This document shows positions 32,623 to 44,798 of a stretch of 64,000 nt of DNA, piece after piece (position 1 is the stretch's first letter; every line of letters begins with the position of its first letter). Both the position numbers and the translations under genes were made by a program. This stretch comes from Chamaecyparis obtusa (Eukaryota > Streptophyta > Pinopsida > Cupressales > Cupressaceae): positions 310,001-374,000 of the forward strand of contig BSBK01006429.1 in NCBI GenBank assembly GCA_027943335.1, read 5' to 3'. The notes under the pieces were generated by a model, which was not told where the DNA came from, did not search any database, and saw only the letters and a list, made by a program, of their open reading frames with translations.

Positions 32623-33357
32623 TCATTCAGTAGGTTTTCTCCAAGATGCATCCAATGTAGACTGTGAAATCCATGAACTATCTTCAATCGGTCTATTCTT
32701 CCACTTTACCAGATATTCCATATATTGTTTTCCTCTTGTACTTTTGCTAACTCTTTTCTTCAGGATCTGCTCAACTTCTTCATTTTGCTTCTTAGGATAC
32801 TCTATCGGTGCTATCACTTCTTCATCAAGTTCATGATACTCATACAAATTAGCAATGTTGAAAATCGGTGATATGTCCATGTCATCAGGTAACTCAATCT
32901 CATATGCATTTCCACTGTCAAATTTCCTCAAAATCTTGCAAGGTCCAAACTTCTTCATTTTCAGCTTCCCATATGTTCCAATAGGAATTTGGCCTTTCTT
33001 CAAATGAACCATCACTTCATAACCAACATCAAAATTTTTATGTCTCCTTGATCTATCAGCTCTATCTTTGTACTTCTGATTACTCTCTTCCAGCTTGATT
33101 TTCACATCTTCATGCAATGTCTTCATGTACTCAAAAAATTTTACTTCTTCAACACTTCTCTTACTTTCATCAGCAATATCCCTTAAATCAAATATTCCTC
33201 TTGGCTGTGTGCCATTCACAATCTCAAATGGTTTCTTTCCAGTACTCCTATTCATTGAATTATTGTATGCAAACTCTACTTGTGCCAACATAGAATCCCA
33301 ATTACTCAGTGTGTCTCCAACTAAACATATCAAAAGATTACCCAAAATTTTGTTCAC
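32623..33357 (-). pseudogene. Chromovirus integrase C-terminus with chromodomain
   Basis: 244 uninterrupted codons. It begins just after the catalytic-core HPQxDGQTE region (EVVNKILGNLL), passes the SMNRSTGKKPFEIVNG and GYEVMVHLKKGQIP segments and a KMKKFGPCKILRKF beta-barrel part, and ends in a chromodomain: EEVEQILKKR, then YLVKWKNRPIEDSSWI. The aromatic Tyr, Trp and Trp of the methyl-lysine pocket region are visible. Chromodomains steer chromovirus integration to marked chromatin. The frame's N-terminal end is cut by a TAG/frameshift near 33367, so it is a 3' piece of pol rather than a free gene. Confidence 0.92.
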
Positions 33358-34100
33358 AACTTCAGTCTATCCATCGGTTTCTGGGTGAAATGTAGAACTA
33401 TATTTCAACTCAGTGCCAAATTTCTTCCAAAGGGTCTTCCAAAAGTATCCAACAAACTTACTATCTTGGTTAGAGATAATACTCCTCGGCAATCCATGCA
33501 ATCTGACAATTTCCTTAAAGAAAAGATCTGCTACATGTATTGCATCTAATGTCTTTCTACAAGGTATAAATGTGCCATCTTTGAAAATCTATCTACCACA
33601 ACAAATATAGAATTATTACCTTTTACTATCTTTGGTAAGCCAAGAACAAAATCCATATTGATGTCAATCCAAGGTTTCTCAGGTACAACAATTGGTGTAT
33701 ACAATCTAGTATTCTGACTTACTCCTTTTGTAGCTTGACAAATTCCACAACTTTTCACAAATTTTTGAACATCTTTATATAATTGCTGCCAATAGTACTT
33801 CTCATTAAGCATATTCCATGTTTTATCAATACCAAAATGTCTAGCCAAACTACTACTATCTTTCTCATTTATCAAATTAGTTCTCATTACTCCTCTCGTT
33901 ATACACAACTGAATACCTTTAAACAACATACCTTTCTGAATAGAATATTCATCCCATTTAGTATCTTGTTGATCTTGAATAGATGCTCTACACTTTCTCC
34001 ATGGCTCAGATAAATTAGGATCAGTTTCATACAAATATCTCATCTCATCAAAACCAAGAACTTCAATTTTCATCTCATTCATCAAAGATCTTCTACTCAA
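33358..34100 (-). pseudogene. Chromovirus integrase zinc domain and core
   Basis: The frame from 34100 down to 33546 carries the HHCC zinc domain (HFGIDKTWNML, then CGICQATKG) and the first catalytic Asp in INMDFVLGLP. TAG stops at about 33590 and 33543 and a frameshift follow. The segment with the second Asp (SLTKIVSLL in place of SDRDxxF, near 33460) is changed, and the third catalytic block is in another frame. Hence the core is not functional. Confidence 0.88.
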
Positions 34101-35300
34101 TGCATCAACAACTCAGTTAATGACTCCACTCTTATTCTTTATCACACATGTATAACTCTGCAAATACTCAACCCATTTCAGGTCTCTGATTCAATTTATT
34201 CTGACTACCCAAATATTTTAAATCCTTATGATTGGTATACAACACAAATTCACTTGGTATTAAATAATGTCTCCATTTCTTTAGTGCTTGAACAATAGCA
34301 TAGAATTCTTGATCATACACATAATATTTCCTTCTAGCATCATTCAATTTTTCACTAAAGAAAGCAACATTTTTACCTTCTTGACTCAACATAGCTCCGA
34401 TTGCACTTCCACTTGCATCACATTCCACTTGAAATACCTTACTGAAATCAAGTAATGCCAAGATAGGTAATTTAGCAACCTTCTACTTCAGAGTCTCCAA
34501 ACTTTTATTAGCTCCATGTGTCCACTTGAATTCCCTTTTATCTCCTCTCATAGTCTTAGTCATAGCATTACAAATTGAACTGAAATTCCTTATGAACTTT
34601 CGGTAAAAAATTCCAAACCATGAAATGATCTTACCTCACTAGCATTCATAGGTATAGGCCAATTCAAAATAGCTTAAACCTTTTTAGGATCCATCTTCAA
34701 ACCATCAGCTAAGATCACAAATCCCAAATACAGAATCTCCTCTTTCATCAATGAACACTTTTTTAGATTTATCAACAACTCTTCCTCTTTCAATCTCTCC
34801 AAAACTTGTCTAACATGCAAAAAATGTTCTTCTCTAGTCTTACTGAATATCAGAATATCATCAAGATATATACAATCACAAACTTACCCAATAATTTCTT
34901 CAAAAATTCATTCATTAGCCTCATAAAAGTACTCGGTGCATTAGTTAAACCAAAAGGCATAACCAACCACTCATACAAACCCTCTTTTGTCTTGAAAGAA
35001 GTCTTCCATTCATAACCTTCTATGATTTTGATATGATGATACCCACTTTTCAAATCATTTTTTGTGAAATACTTTTGTGTATTCAAACTATCCATTATAT
35101 CATCCATTCTTGGTATAGGAAACCTATACTTCACTATTATCTTACTGATTTCTCTACAATCAGTACACATTCCCCATTCTCCATTCTTTTTTAGTGCCAA
35201 TAAATCAGGTACTACACAAGGACTCAAAATTTCTCTAATCAAACCTTTCTCTAGCAACTCTTCAATCTATTGGTTCAATTCCTAATTCTTGGTAAGTGTT
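34101..35300 (-). pseudogene. Chromovirus reverse transcriptase and RNase H
   Basis: RT starts near 35257 ([12 protein letters not shown], then [42 protein letters not shown]). At about 34870 the YLDD active site falls on a small insertion, so that the frame reads VYILMIF instead. Later RT segments are spread over other frames. RNase H is visible at 34461-34168: FQVECDASGSAIGAML, then FFSEKLNDARRKYYVYDQE and KWRHYLI, with the Asp and Glu residues in place. The TNHKDLKYL segment has Asn where Asp is typical. Confidence 0.9.
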
Positions 35301-36175
35301 AACCGATGAGGTGCCTTATTTAGTAATCTAGCTCTAGGGATTAGATCCATGTAATGATCAATACTTCTCTTCAGTAGAAAACCATTAGGTACATTATCAA
35401 AAATGATATCACTGTACTTAGTGAGTAGCTTATCAATCTCCTCAGGAACACTATCCTTTGTTTTCTTACTTGGATTGTTAGGAATCATAGCAAAACATAC
35501 ACCATTCTTCTTCATATCTTTGACAAACTTTCTTCCTTCCATCAAGAAAACTTTCACAAATGTGCAAACATTACTAACAGGTTCTTCCATCAATGGTAAC
35601 AAGATTTGTTTCTTTCCATCAGCCACAATAGTATACTTATGCAATCTCTCATCATATATAGCATGTCTATCATATTGCCAAGGTCTACCCAACAAAATAT
35701 GACAACAATCCATAGGCATGATATCACATAACACCTTATCATAGTACTTTCCAATCTTCAAATTCACATAGCATTGTTCACTTACCAAGAGTGTATATTC
35801 ATATTTGATCCATGAAATTTGATAGGGCTTCAGATGTGCCAACCTTTTCAACTACAACTTTGTGACCATTTCCTCAGATGCCAGATTCTTTGAGCTACCA
35901 GTGTCAATGATTACCTTCCAAACTTTATCAGAAACTCTACATTTGGTCTTGAACAAACTTTTCCTTACTGGATCTTCCTTTTTTCTTTCATTCCACAGTG
36001 CTCTCCTTACCATCAGGTTATTTTCTTTCTAAGGTTCATTCAGTGACTCTTCTTTCACCAAAGCATTTCTACTACTACCAACCTTCTTACTAGCATGTGT
36101 ACATTCAAAATATCTATGTCCTCCACAATTGTAACAAGTTCCTCAGAAACTTCCTCTGCTATAACCAACTCGGTA
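35282..36175 (-). pseudogene. Chromovirus gag tail (zinc knuckle) and protease
   Basis: From the copia-2 insertion site the frame resumes with a damaged CCHC knuckle: CYNCGGHRYFEC, which has lost residues between the second Cys and His. The protease active site VIIDTGSSKNL lies near 35885-35917 (Asp-Thr-Gly). The conserved CCHILLGRPWQYD block is near 35690-35730. The clean frame 35851-35282 then leads to RT (SIDHYMDLIP). TAG stops interrupt near 36150, 36030 and 35853. Confidence 0.88.
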
Positions 36176-36180
36176 GTTAC

Positions 36181-37634
36181 TGATGAACTACAACTAATTC
36201 AGAACTAGATTGAAGAATCTGTAATTCAAGATTACTGAGGAGTTGATGATTAGATATGCAAGATGATTAAATCAGTATTATATTGTCATTGATGTCAACT
36301 AGCTTGATAGTACTTATCTTGTAAGTTACTATACCAACACATCTGAAGGAAGGTGAAAGAGATGAAGAACATAAATATCTACATGAGGAAGATGTATATG
36401 ATAGATGAGGATAAGGAATACACTGAGTAACTTGTTGATGAGTCTATGACTTGATGGAATTAACTTTATTATGTTGCATTCATCTATGATGAAGAATAGA
36501 GTTGAAAGACACAAAGCAGTGTTGTCAATAAATAAAGCATTTTAGTATACAACGATGAAGTGTAGTGTATACCAAGCATAGTATTAACTGAGCTTGTGTT
36601 CACTGATGCATTTCTTTGTTAACCGAGCAAAATAGAAAGGAATTAAATGATCATTTTAGCCGATAAAGTGATGAGCTGTAAAGTGTATGAAATCAAGCTA
36701 ACAGATAATGTTTTTTATGAAGATTGATAGCTAACATAAATCAAAATTTTCTAATGGAGCAGATTGAAATGTGTTACTGACACATCAGCCAAGGGAGCTT
36801 AAAGTGGCAAAATCTATGAATATGATTAAGTGGAAAAATCAAATGGAGGAAAAGAAAATGATTTACTTGTCTATATAAAAGATATTGGTTTCATTATGAA
36901 ATATTCTAGAAGAAGATACTGTAGAATAATCATGTGGAGAAGTTTTTTTGATCATACTGGTTAATAAGAACCAAGCTATAGAAAGATATTATCGATAGAT
37001 AGTAAGTTGATACAGTATTGAATCTGAAGTGTTATATTGCTTAGAAATATTTGAATGAGCTGAACATTGATTTGTAAACTGCAAATTGAAGTTGTATTTA
37101 GGTAGATCATTTAATGTTACACATTTAACCATTGTACATAGTCAAATCTCATAAGTGAGTGGACTATGAAAGTCTTTTGATGTTTCATTCATAGAGTGAA
37201 CATTGTTATCCTGTCAACACTAGAGTGACTGCTGGTTGGATGATACCTTCTGGTCTAAAATCCTCTAACAAGGTCACACCTAACAGTGTGTTTGTAAACC
37301 TTTAATAGGGTTGGGTCTTCACCGACCTCACTTCAGAAGAGTGAACAATTTTGAGTTGCTGGTCCCAGGTGGTTTTTCCCTTTACAGGGTTTCCACGTTA
37401 AATACTATGTGTTATGTGTTGATTGTGATATTTGTTTGTGATCATAATTTGTATATTACATGTTATATTTAATCAGTAATTATTACAAATTTTAGATTTT
37501 CAATCAGTAAATACATAGATAGTGAAAGTATTTTATGTTTACCGACTTGCAAAAGTAGTAGAATTGTTTTGGATTATACATTTTGAATTGGGTCACTAGA
37601 TAACTAATTCACCCCCCTCTTAGTTATTCTAACA
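36181..37634 (+). repeat. copia-2 5' LTR
   Basis: 1454 bp. Near its end it has a hairpin series similar to copia-1: CCT(ctaaca)AGG near 37262-37273, CC(tttaata)GGG near 37299-37310 and CCC(tttaca)GGG at 37378-37389. The end AATTCACCCCCCTCTTAGTTATTCTAACA-type terminus parallels copia-1 and elements A and B. Confidence 0.95.
36872..36880 (+). promoter_or_regulatory. TATA-like box in copia-2 LTR
   Basis: TATATAAAA in the 5' LTR; the 3' LTR has TATATAAGA at the matching place (about 42995). A likely promoter for the element's transcript. Confidence 0.6.
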
Positions 37635-37636
37635 AT

Positions 37637-37649
37637 TGGTATTAGAGCT
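37637..37649 (+). promoter_or_regulatory. Primer binding site of copia-2
   Basis: TGGTATTAGAGCT, two bases after the LTR; one C-to-T change from the standard Met-tRNA site. Confidence 0.9.
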
Positions 37650-37698
37650 ATGGTTTCTTAGAACAAAGTTTTAAGGACTTCAGCAAAAAGGTCTCAAG

Positions 37699-38610
37699 AT
37701 GTATAACAAGGAAGTGCCAAAGCTGGACAAAGATAACTTCACAGTATGGCAAAGCTGGATGAAGCTGCACATATTTGGAATTGGGAATTTTGCACTAGAA
37801 CTTATGGAGAATGGCTACATTGAACCAACACCAAGTCCCCTACCTCTTGATCAACTGAAGGATAGGCATGAACATAATATTACTATGATGGAACTTTTTG
37901 ATGCCTGTACTGACACCGAATTTGAAGACATTAAGGGATACACTACTACCAAATCCATGTGGGATAAACTAACTCTAATATATAGTGGAGATGTGAATGT
38001 CAGGAGAGCCAAAGCAGAAAGCCTAAGAGGTCGATTTGATGATACGAAGATGAAAGAAGGTGAGAACATTGTGCAATACAAAAACAAACTAAAAGAGGTA
38101 GTACATGCTATTAGAGCATTTGGCAGAGCTATTGATGATGAAACAGTGATAAGAAAGATTCTCAGAACTTTGCTACCAGTTTATGCGATAAGGATCTCTG
38201 CAATTCATGAAACAAGGGCTACATCCAACCTCAACCTTGACACTCTAATCAGTAAGCTTACAACCTTTGAACTGAATAACTTTGACAATAGTGTTGTACC
38301 TTCTATTGAATCCACTATCATGTCCTCTTTGAAGATTGGTAAGTCTAGTAGCAAGAATGATAAGAATAATGATAGTGACAGTAATATCGATGATGAACTT
38401 GATGATCTTGAAGCTCTTATGGCCAGATGATTGCCCAAAGGTAAGGGAAGATATAGAGGCAAGTTACCTTTAGCATGTTTTAATTATAAATAAGTTGGCC
38501 ACATCACTACTAGATGTCTGAATAAGAAAGATGATGATAGATCCAAAGACCGATTCGAAGGAAGCTATGGGAGAAGAGTCAACAGAGGCTACTGACACAA
38601 CAATAGAGAC
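37699..38610 (+). pseudogene. copia-2 gag
   Basis: 243 clean codons from ATG at 37699 (MYNKEVPKLDKDNFTVWQSW), the copia gag/UBN2-type domain, with GYTTTKSMWDKLTLIYSGD and DDETVIRKILRTLLP segments, ending with a Ser/Asp-rich tail and TGA at 38428. Downstream the zinc knuckle region at about 38479-38520 has lost its second Cys (Tyr instead) and contains a TAA, so the nucleocapsid part is damaged. It is nearly colinear with the copia-1 gag at 824-1560. Confidence 0.9.
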
Positions 38611-40240
38611 AACTAAGATAGCTATGAAAAAGGTAAAAAGGTATGTTACATAGCCAAAGAATTTGAATCTGAATCTAACACTGATGATGATGTAGAAGTA
38701 GTATTTTCTGCTATGAAGGATGATTCAGAGGAAGAAGTGAAACATGGGGAGACAAAACTGATCTCTAAAGTAAGCAAAAATGATACATGGATCATAGACA
38801 GTGGCTACACACATCATATGACTGGTGATATAGAGAAATTTGATCTAATTGATGAATATGATGGTGGATCTATTAGAATGGGAAATGATGCACCTTGTAT
38901 GGTGAGAGGTAAAGGTTCACTGATGATTAATGACATAATAAAATGTGAGAATGCATACTAGGTAGATGGATAGAACTACAATTTGATAAGTGTGGCACAA
39001 CTGAACAACTTAGGTCACCAACTTGCTTTTGAGAGTAGAAAGGTAAGAATTTATGATGATGGACGAAGACTTGTTGGAACTGGTACATAATCTAGAGGTA
39101 ATCTATTTTATCTTGATATTGATCAATCCTCTTATTTATTAATAAAAGATGAAGATGCATGGTTGTGGCATAAGAGGTTATGTCATGTGAATTTTGATAA
39201 CATGGTCAAGATTAGTAAGAAGAAAAGAGTTAGAGGATTTCCTAACTTGTCATAAATAGATCATGCTATGTGTCATGAATGTCAGAAAGGTAAGATGACT
39301 AAGTCTAGTTTTAAAAGAAAAGACTACTCAACAAAGAAGATACTTGAATTGGTTCTTACCGACCTATGTGGTCCTATGAGAACTCAGAGCTATTATGGTG
39401 ATAGATACTTTATTCTTTTTGTTGATGACTACACTAGACTAATGACTATTATGTTTCTAAAAGAGAAATCTGAAGCTTTTAAGTTGTTTAAATGGTATAA
39501 GGATAAGGTAGAAAAAGATACTGGAAAATAAATTAAATGCTTAAGATCTGAAAGAGGAGGTGAATTTATCTCTGATGAATTTACTAATTTCTGTAATGAG
39601 AATGGTATTAAGAGATAGGTCTATGCACCGAGAACACCTTAGTAGAATGGGATTGTTGAAAGAAGGAATAGGTCAATCATTGATTGTGCTAGATCACTAA
39701 TGCTACAAAATAATGTTGCTCAAACATATTGGAGGGAAGCTATCAGCATAGCTGTATATGTGCTTAACCAAGTACAACTGAAGAAGGACACCAACTGAAC
39801 ACCTTATGAGCTATGGTTTGGACACAAACCTACTGTAAGTTATTTCAAAAATTTTGGAAGCAAATGTTTTATTATGAAAGATGAGAGAAATGGGAAATCT
39901 GATTCTAAAGGTGATGAAGGAATATTCTTAGGATATTCTACTAAGAGTAAAGCATACAAATGTCTGAATAAGGTTGCAAATAAGATGATTGAAAGTACTA
40001 ATGTTCATGTTGATGAATATGATGATATAAACACAAAAGAAAGAAAGGAACTAGAAGACTATGGTAGATTCACTTACATTGAACTTCCTGAATATCTATC
40101 AAAGTTGCAACCTGTGATAACTGGTCAGCAAGAACATAACCCCGAGGAACAAGAAAGAAGAAACTGAGTACTGGCTAGTGTTGTCAGAAGACATCATCCC
40201 GAGGCACAAATTATTGGAAACAGACAAGCTGGAATGTATA
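38611..40240 (+). pseudogene. copia-2 protease and integrase
   Basis: Protease active site Asp-Ser-Gly at 38797-38805 (TWIIDSGYTHHMTG). TAG stops replace Trp and probably Gln in the NAY-VDG-NYNL segment near 38960-38972. The GAG-pre-integrase zinc domain (LWHKRLCHVNFDN, CHECQKGKMT) is complete. In the integrase core, DLCGPMRTQSYYGDRYFILFVDDYTRL has the first Asp, and the TPQQNGIVER catalytic-Glu motif reads TP, TAG, TAG, NGIVER at 39640-39645. The C-terminal GIFLGYSTKSKAYKC is at 39920. The frame stays the same throughout; damage is almost wholly by stops. Confidence 0.92.
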
Positions 40241-41823
40241 CTAGAAGCAAAATAAGATAAGGTACATGTTTAGTTTGTGAATTTGAACCAAAGAATGTGA
40301 AAATTGCATTAGAAAATGAAGAATGGATTAATGAAATGAAGGAGGAAATAGGAAAAATAGAGAAAAACAAAACTTGGTCCTTAGTACCCTGATCTAAAGA
40401 TAAGAATGTTATCGGTACTAAATGGATATTCAAAAACAAAATGAATGAAAATGGTGAAGTAACAAGAAATAAAGCAAGATTGGTATGCAAGGGATATGAA
40501 CAAGAAGAAGGCATTGATTATGGTTAAACATTTGTACCTATTGCCAGATTGGAAGGAGTTAGAATGTTACTTGCATATGCTGCACACAAGAAATTTAAGG
40601 TTTATCAAATGGATGTGAAGTCATCATTTCTGAATGATATACTTGAAGAAGAGGTCTACATAGAACAACCTGAAGGATGCATTGATCCAGACAACATAAA
40701 CATGGTATGTAGATTACACAAAGCTTCATATGGTTTGAAGCAAGTGCTAAGAGCATGGTATGAAAGACTGCATACTTACTTGTTAAGTATTGGATTTGTA
40801 AGAACCAGTGAGAACAACAATTTGTACATGAAAGGTGATACTACTGACACTATTATCATTGCTCAAATTTTTGTTGATGATATTATTTTTGGAGGTCAAG
40901 ATCATATATGTAAATATTTTGCAGATGACATGAGGAATGAGTTTGAAATATCTATGTTCGGAGAGATTAAGTTCTTTCTCAGATTACAAGTGATACAATA
41001 GTGTGATGGGATATTCATCACACAGTCCAAGCACATAAAGGAAGTCTTGAAGACATTTGGCATGGAAGATGCTAAACCTGTGGGAACACCGATGGCTATT
41101 GGAAGTAAATTGACAAAGGAAGATGAAACTATAGAGGTAAACCAGACACTTTATTGATCTATGATTGGTAAGCTAATGTATGTAGTTCATAGTAGACCAA
41201 ATATAGCACATGTTGTGGGAATTGTTGCTAGATAATTTGCTAATCCTAGATAATCACAAATGATTGCTACTAAAAGAATCTCAAGATATCTGAAAAAGAT
41301 AGAGGATTATGGATTATGGTATCCTAAGGAAGGTAGGTTTGAGCTGAAATTTTATACCAATGCTGATTGGGCTAGAAATGTGGATGACAGAAAAAGTACC
41401 ACCGGAGGAGCATTTTTCTTAAGTGAAAGACTTGTAACCTAGACAAGTAAAAAGCAAGCTTGTATTTCTCAGTCTATAGCTAAAGCAGAGTATGTTGCTA
41501 CTGCTACTAATTGCTCAAACATTGCATATATCAAACAAGTGTTGGAAGGAATGAATAAGGTAATCACTAACCCAGTGATCATATACTATGACAACACAAG
41601 TGCAATTAATATTTCAATGAATCCTATGATGCACTCAAAGACAAAGCATATATCAATTAAGTATCACTACTTAAGAAAATAAGTGCAAGAGAAGCAAGTA
41701 AAGTTATAATTTGTTACATCTAAATAATAACTTGTAGACATTTTTACAAAGCCTCTACCGAAGGACACTTTTGAATATTTGAGGACTAGACTTGGGGTCC
41801 ATCCCCTATCTATTGATCCCTAA
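40241..41823 (+). pseudogene. copia-2 reverse transcriptase and RNase H
   Basis: EFEPKNVKIALENEEW begins the RT lead-in; GTKWIFKNKMNENGEV, YQMDVKSSFLND (first Asp), HKASYGLKQVLRAWYERL and FVDDIIFGG (Asp pair at 40876-40881) follow. RNase H: NADWARNVDDRKSTTGGAFF, IIYYDNTSAINIS, KHISIKYHYLRK, DIFTKPLPKDTFEYL. Stops include TGA in place of Arg (near 40391 and 41157) and TAG in place of Trp (near 41441). Ends at TAA, 41821. The single frame is maintained over most of the length. Confidence 0.92.
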
Positions 41824-42329
41824 TGTGATCTAGATGTTGCATCAACCTAAACTTATTAGTAGATCATTCATGTTGATGAAACATAGTTCACACTTTGAAT
41901 TTTGTTCAAGGTTGTGATTAAGTTTGGAGAACTGAAATAGATTGGGATATCAGTATACTAAGATACAGAGGAAGTATTGGAAAGCAGAGAGTTATTTAGC
42001 TATTACAGAGCTGATTATTTATTTGTTTCTTTGGCATTGTTGTCAAAGGGAGAGATAAATAATATGAAAAGAAAAGGAGATTTGAGCCGATGAGAACTAC
42101 CTAAGGGAGAGATGATCTGAAAGGAACTTGAGAATTGAAAAGGTTATATCTACATAATGAAAAAGTTGTATTTTATAATGTTGTTTTAGTAATGTAGTGA
42201 TTAAACATATTAAGCTAGGGAGAGCTTACACTACACAACATTTGATCACAAAGTTGTAGAAAACATGTTTGGTATGTGTATGGTACATTTCATATTACTT
42301 GAGTTGCCATCAATGCCAAAGGGAGAGAT
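41824..42329 (+). other. copia-2 3' untranslated region with polypurine tract
   Basis: No gene. AAAGGGAGAGAT at 42318-42329 abuts the 3' LTR. An earlier near-copy, AAAGGGAGAGATAAAT, occurs at about 42046, with the same surrounding phrase about a gttgtcAAAGGGAGA, so the tract is duplicated as in copia-1 and element A. Confidence 0.8.
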
Positions 42330-43779
42330 TGATGAACTACAACTGATTTAGAACCAGATTGAAGAATCTATAATTCAAGATTACTAATGAGTTGATGATT
42401 AGATATGCAAGATGATTAAATTGGTATTATGTTGTCATTGATGTCAACTAGCTTGATAGTACTTATCTTGTAAGTTACTATACCGATACATCTGAAGGAA
42501 GGTGAAAGAGATGAAGAATAGAAATATCTACATGAAGAAGATGTATATGACAAATGAGGATAAGGAATACACTGAGCAACTTGTTGATGAGTCTATGACT
42601 TGATGGAATTGAATTTATTATGTTGTATTCATCTATGATGAAGAATAGAGTTGAAAGACACAAAGCAGTGTTGTCAGTAAATAAAGCATTTTAGTATACA
42701 CCGATGAAGTGTAGTATATACCAAGTGCAGTATTAACTGAGCTTGTGTTCACCAATGCATTTCTTTGTTAACCGAGCAAAATAGAAAGGAATTAAATGAT
42801 CAGTTTAGCCAATAAAGTGATGAGTTGTAAAGTGTATGAAATCGAGGTAACAGATAATGTTTGTTATGAAGATCGATGGCTAACATAAATCAAAAGGATC
42901 TAATGGAGCAGATTGAAACATGTTACTGACACATCAGCTGAGGGAGCTTAAAGTGACAAAATCTGATGGAGGAAAATAAAATGATTTACTTGTCTATATA
43001 AGAGACATTTGTTTCATTATGAAATATGTGGAAAGAAGAAGATACTGCGGGATAATCACGTGGAGAAGTTTTTCTAATCATACTGGTTAATAAGAACTGA
43101 GCTACAGAACCGTTATCGAGCTACAAAGAGATATTACTGACAGATAGTAAGTTGATACAGTATTGAATCTGAAGTGTTATATTGGTCAAAAATATTTGAA
43201 TGAGCTGAACATTGATCTGTAAACTGCAAATTGAAGTTGTATTTAGGCAGATCATTTACTGTTACACATTTAACCATTGTACACAGTCAAATCTCTTAAT
43301 CAAGTGGACTATGAAATTCTTTTGATGTTTCATTCATAGAGTGAACATTGTTATCCTATCAACCCCAGAGTGACTGCTAGTTGGATGATAACTTCTGGTC
43401 TAAAATCCTCTAACAAGGTCACACCTAACAGTGTGTTTGTAAACCTTTGATAGGGTTGGGTCTTCACCAACCTCACTTCAGAAGAGTGAAAAATTTTTGG
43501 TTGCCGATCCCAAGTGGTTTTTCCCTTTACAGGGTTTCCACATTAAATCTCTTATGTTATGTGTTGATTGTGATATTTGTTTGTGATCATACTTTGCATA
43601 TTACATGTTAGATTTAATTGGTAATTATTAAAGAGTTTAGATTGTCAATCGGTAAATACACAGACAGTGGAAGTATTTTATGTTTATTGACTTGCATAAG
43701 TAGTAGAATTATTTTGGATTATACATTTTGAATTGGGTCACTAGATAAGTGATTCACCCCCCTCTCAGTTATTCTAACA
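42330..43779 (+). repeat. copia-2 3' LTR
   Basis: 1450 bp, matching 36181-37634 with scattered changes and small indels; includes the hairpins and TATA-like box. Ends TTCTAACA followed by GTTAC. Confidence 0.95.
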
Positions 43780-43784
43780 GTTAC

Positions 43785-44673
43785 TGCCTCTGCCTCTAGA
43801 TGAACTTTCACCTTTCCACTTGGTCTTGCCTTTATCCAAATTTTTCTTTTCAGGTTCAAATCTACCATTTTTACCATTAGATCTACCTCTTCCTCTAGGG
43901 AATCTACCACCTCTACCTCTTTTCCTTTCCTCATGTCTTTTGTTTAATTTCTCCTTGGCTTTCAATGCAAATTGATAAGCCTCTTCAATGTTCTCCAAGT
44001 TGACCAAACTAATTTCCTCTTGGTTGGAAACTCTCAAAACATTTAGGTATCTACCAATTCTTTCCACATCATCTTCATCATGTCCAGATATAATATCTAA
44101 TCTATTGAATTCCCCAGTATATTCTTTTACCAATCTATCTTTCTACCTTAAACTTTGCATTCATCGAACTAGGTTAATCTGATAATCACAAGGTAAGAAC
44201 TTTCCTTTCAATTTATTCACCACTTTATTCCATACCTTGATTTTTTCTTTGCCTTTGCTCTTCCTATCCAATTGTAGATGTTCCCACCATAAGGATGCAT
44301 AAATTTTCAACTTTGTGCCTACAATCTTCACTATCTTATCTTCGGGAATGTTTTCATACTAGTTTTCCATCTCGATGATCCAATCCACCATTTCATTAGA
44401 ATCTAGCTTTCCACCATACTCAGGAGGATTGAAATGCGGTTTAGACTTTAGACTTGTCAAAGCCTTCAAAAATATTTCTTCACCTTGATCCATAACAAGT
44501 GTAGGTTATGCATTCGCCTATTCTTCCTCAACTTCATCATCACTAACATCTTCAAGATGTCTACCTCTTCTCTGGGCTATTTCAAAAGCTTCTAATCTAG
44601 CAACAATCTACCTTAGCATATCTACCAATCTTGGATCTACATCTCACCTCCCACAAACCATCTTGACAACCAT
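43785..44673 (-). pseudogene. Chromovirus gag, N-terminal and capsid part
   Basis: Start taken at ATG 44671-44673 (MVVKMVCGR). The capsid region has HFNPPEYGGKLDSNEMVDWI and KLKIYASLWWEHL, the standard chromovirus gag helices, then 44133-43785 (EYTGEFNRLDI, NLENIEEAYQFALKAKEKL) and an Arg/Gly-rich basic linker. TAG or TGA stops break it near 44640, 44518, 44360, 44176 and 44143. Coding is cut by copia-2 and resumes at 36175 with the zinc knuckle. Confidence 0.88.
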
Positions 44674-44783
44674 CTACAATTGTAGGTCAAATCATAATTT
44701 TCTACCCCACATTAATCAATTAGGGCTTCTCAAGAGGAACCTACAAACCTAGATCCACAGATCTAGATCAAGATCTCACCTCA

Positions 44784-44796
44784 CTTTGATACCACT
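44784..44796 (-). promoter_or_regulatory. Primer binding site of the chromovirus
   Basis: On - TGGTATCAAAGTG lies two bases after the 5' LTR end; a Met-tRNA-type site usual for chromoviruses. Confidence 0.9.
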
Positions 44797-44798
44797 TG

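Larger units (their letters stand above)
36181..43779 (+). mobile_element. Ty1/copia retrotransposon copia-2, full length
   Basis: LTRs 36181-37634 (1454 bp) and 42330-43779 (1450 bp); perfect TSD GTTAC at 36176-36180 and 43780-43784. LTRs start TGATGAAC and end TTCTAACA. Gag, protease, integrase, RT and RNase H follow in one reading direction, with few frameshifts but many stops. It is the most complete autonomous-type element in the window and is younger than the chromovirus it splits. Confidence 0.95.
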
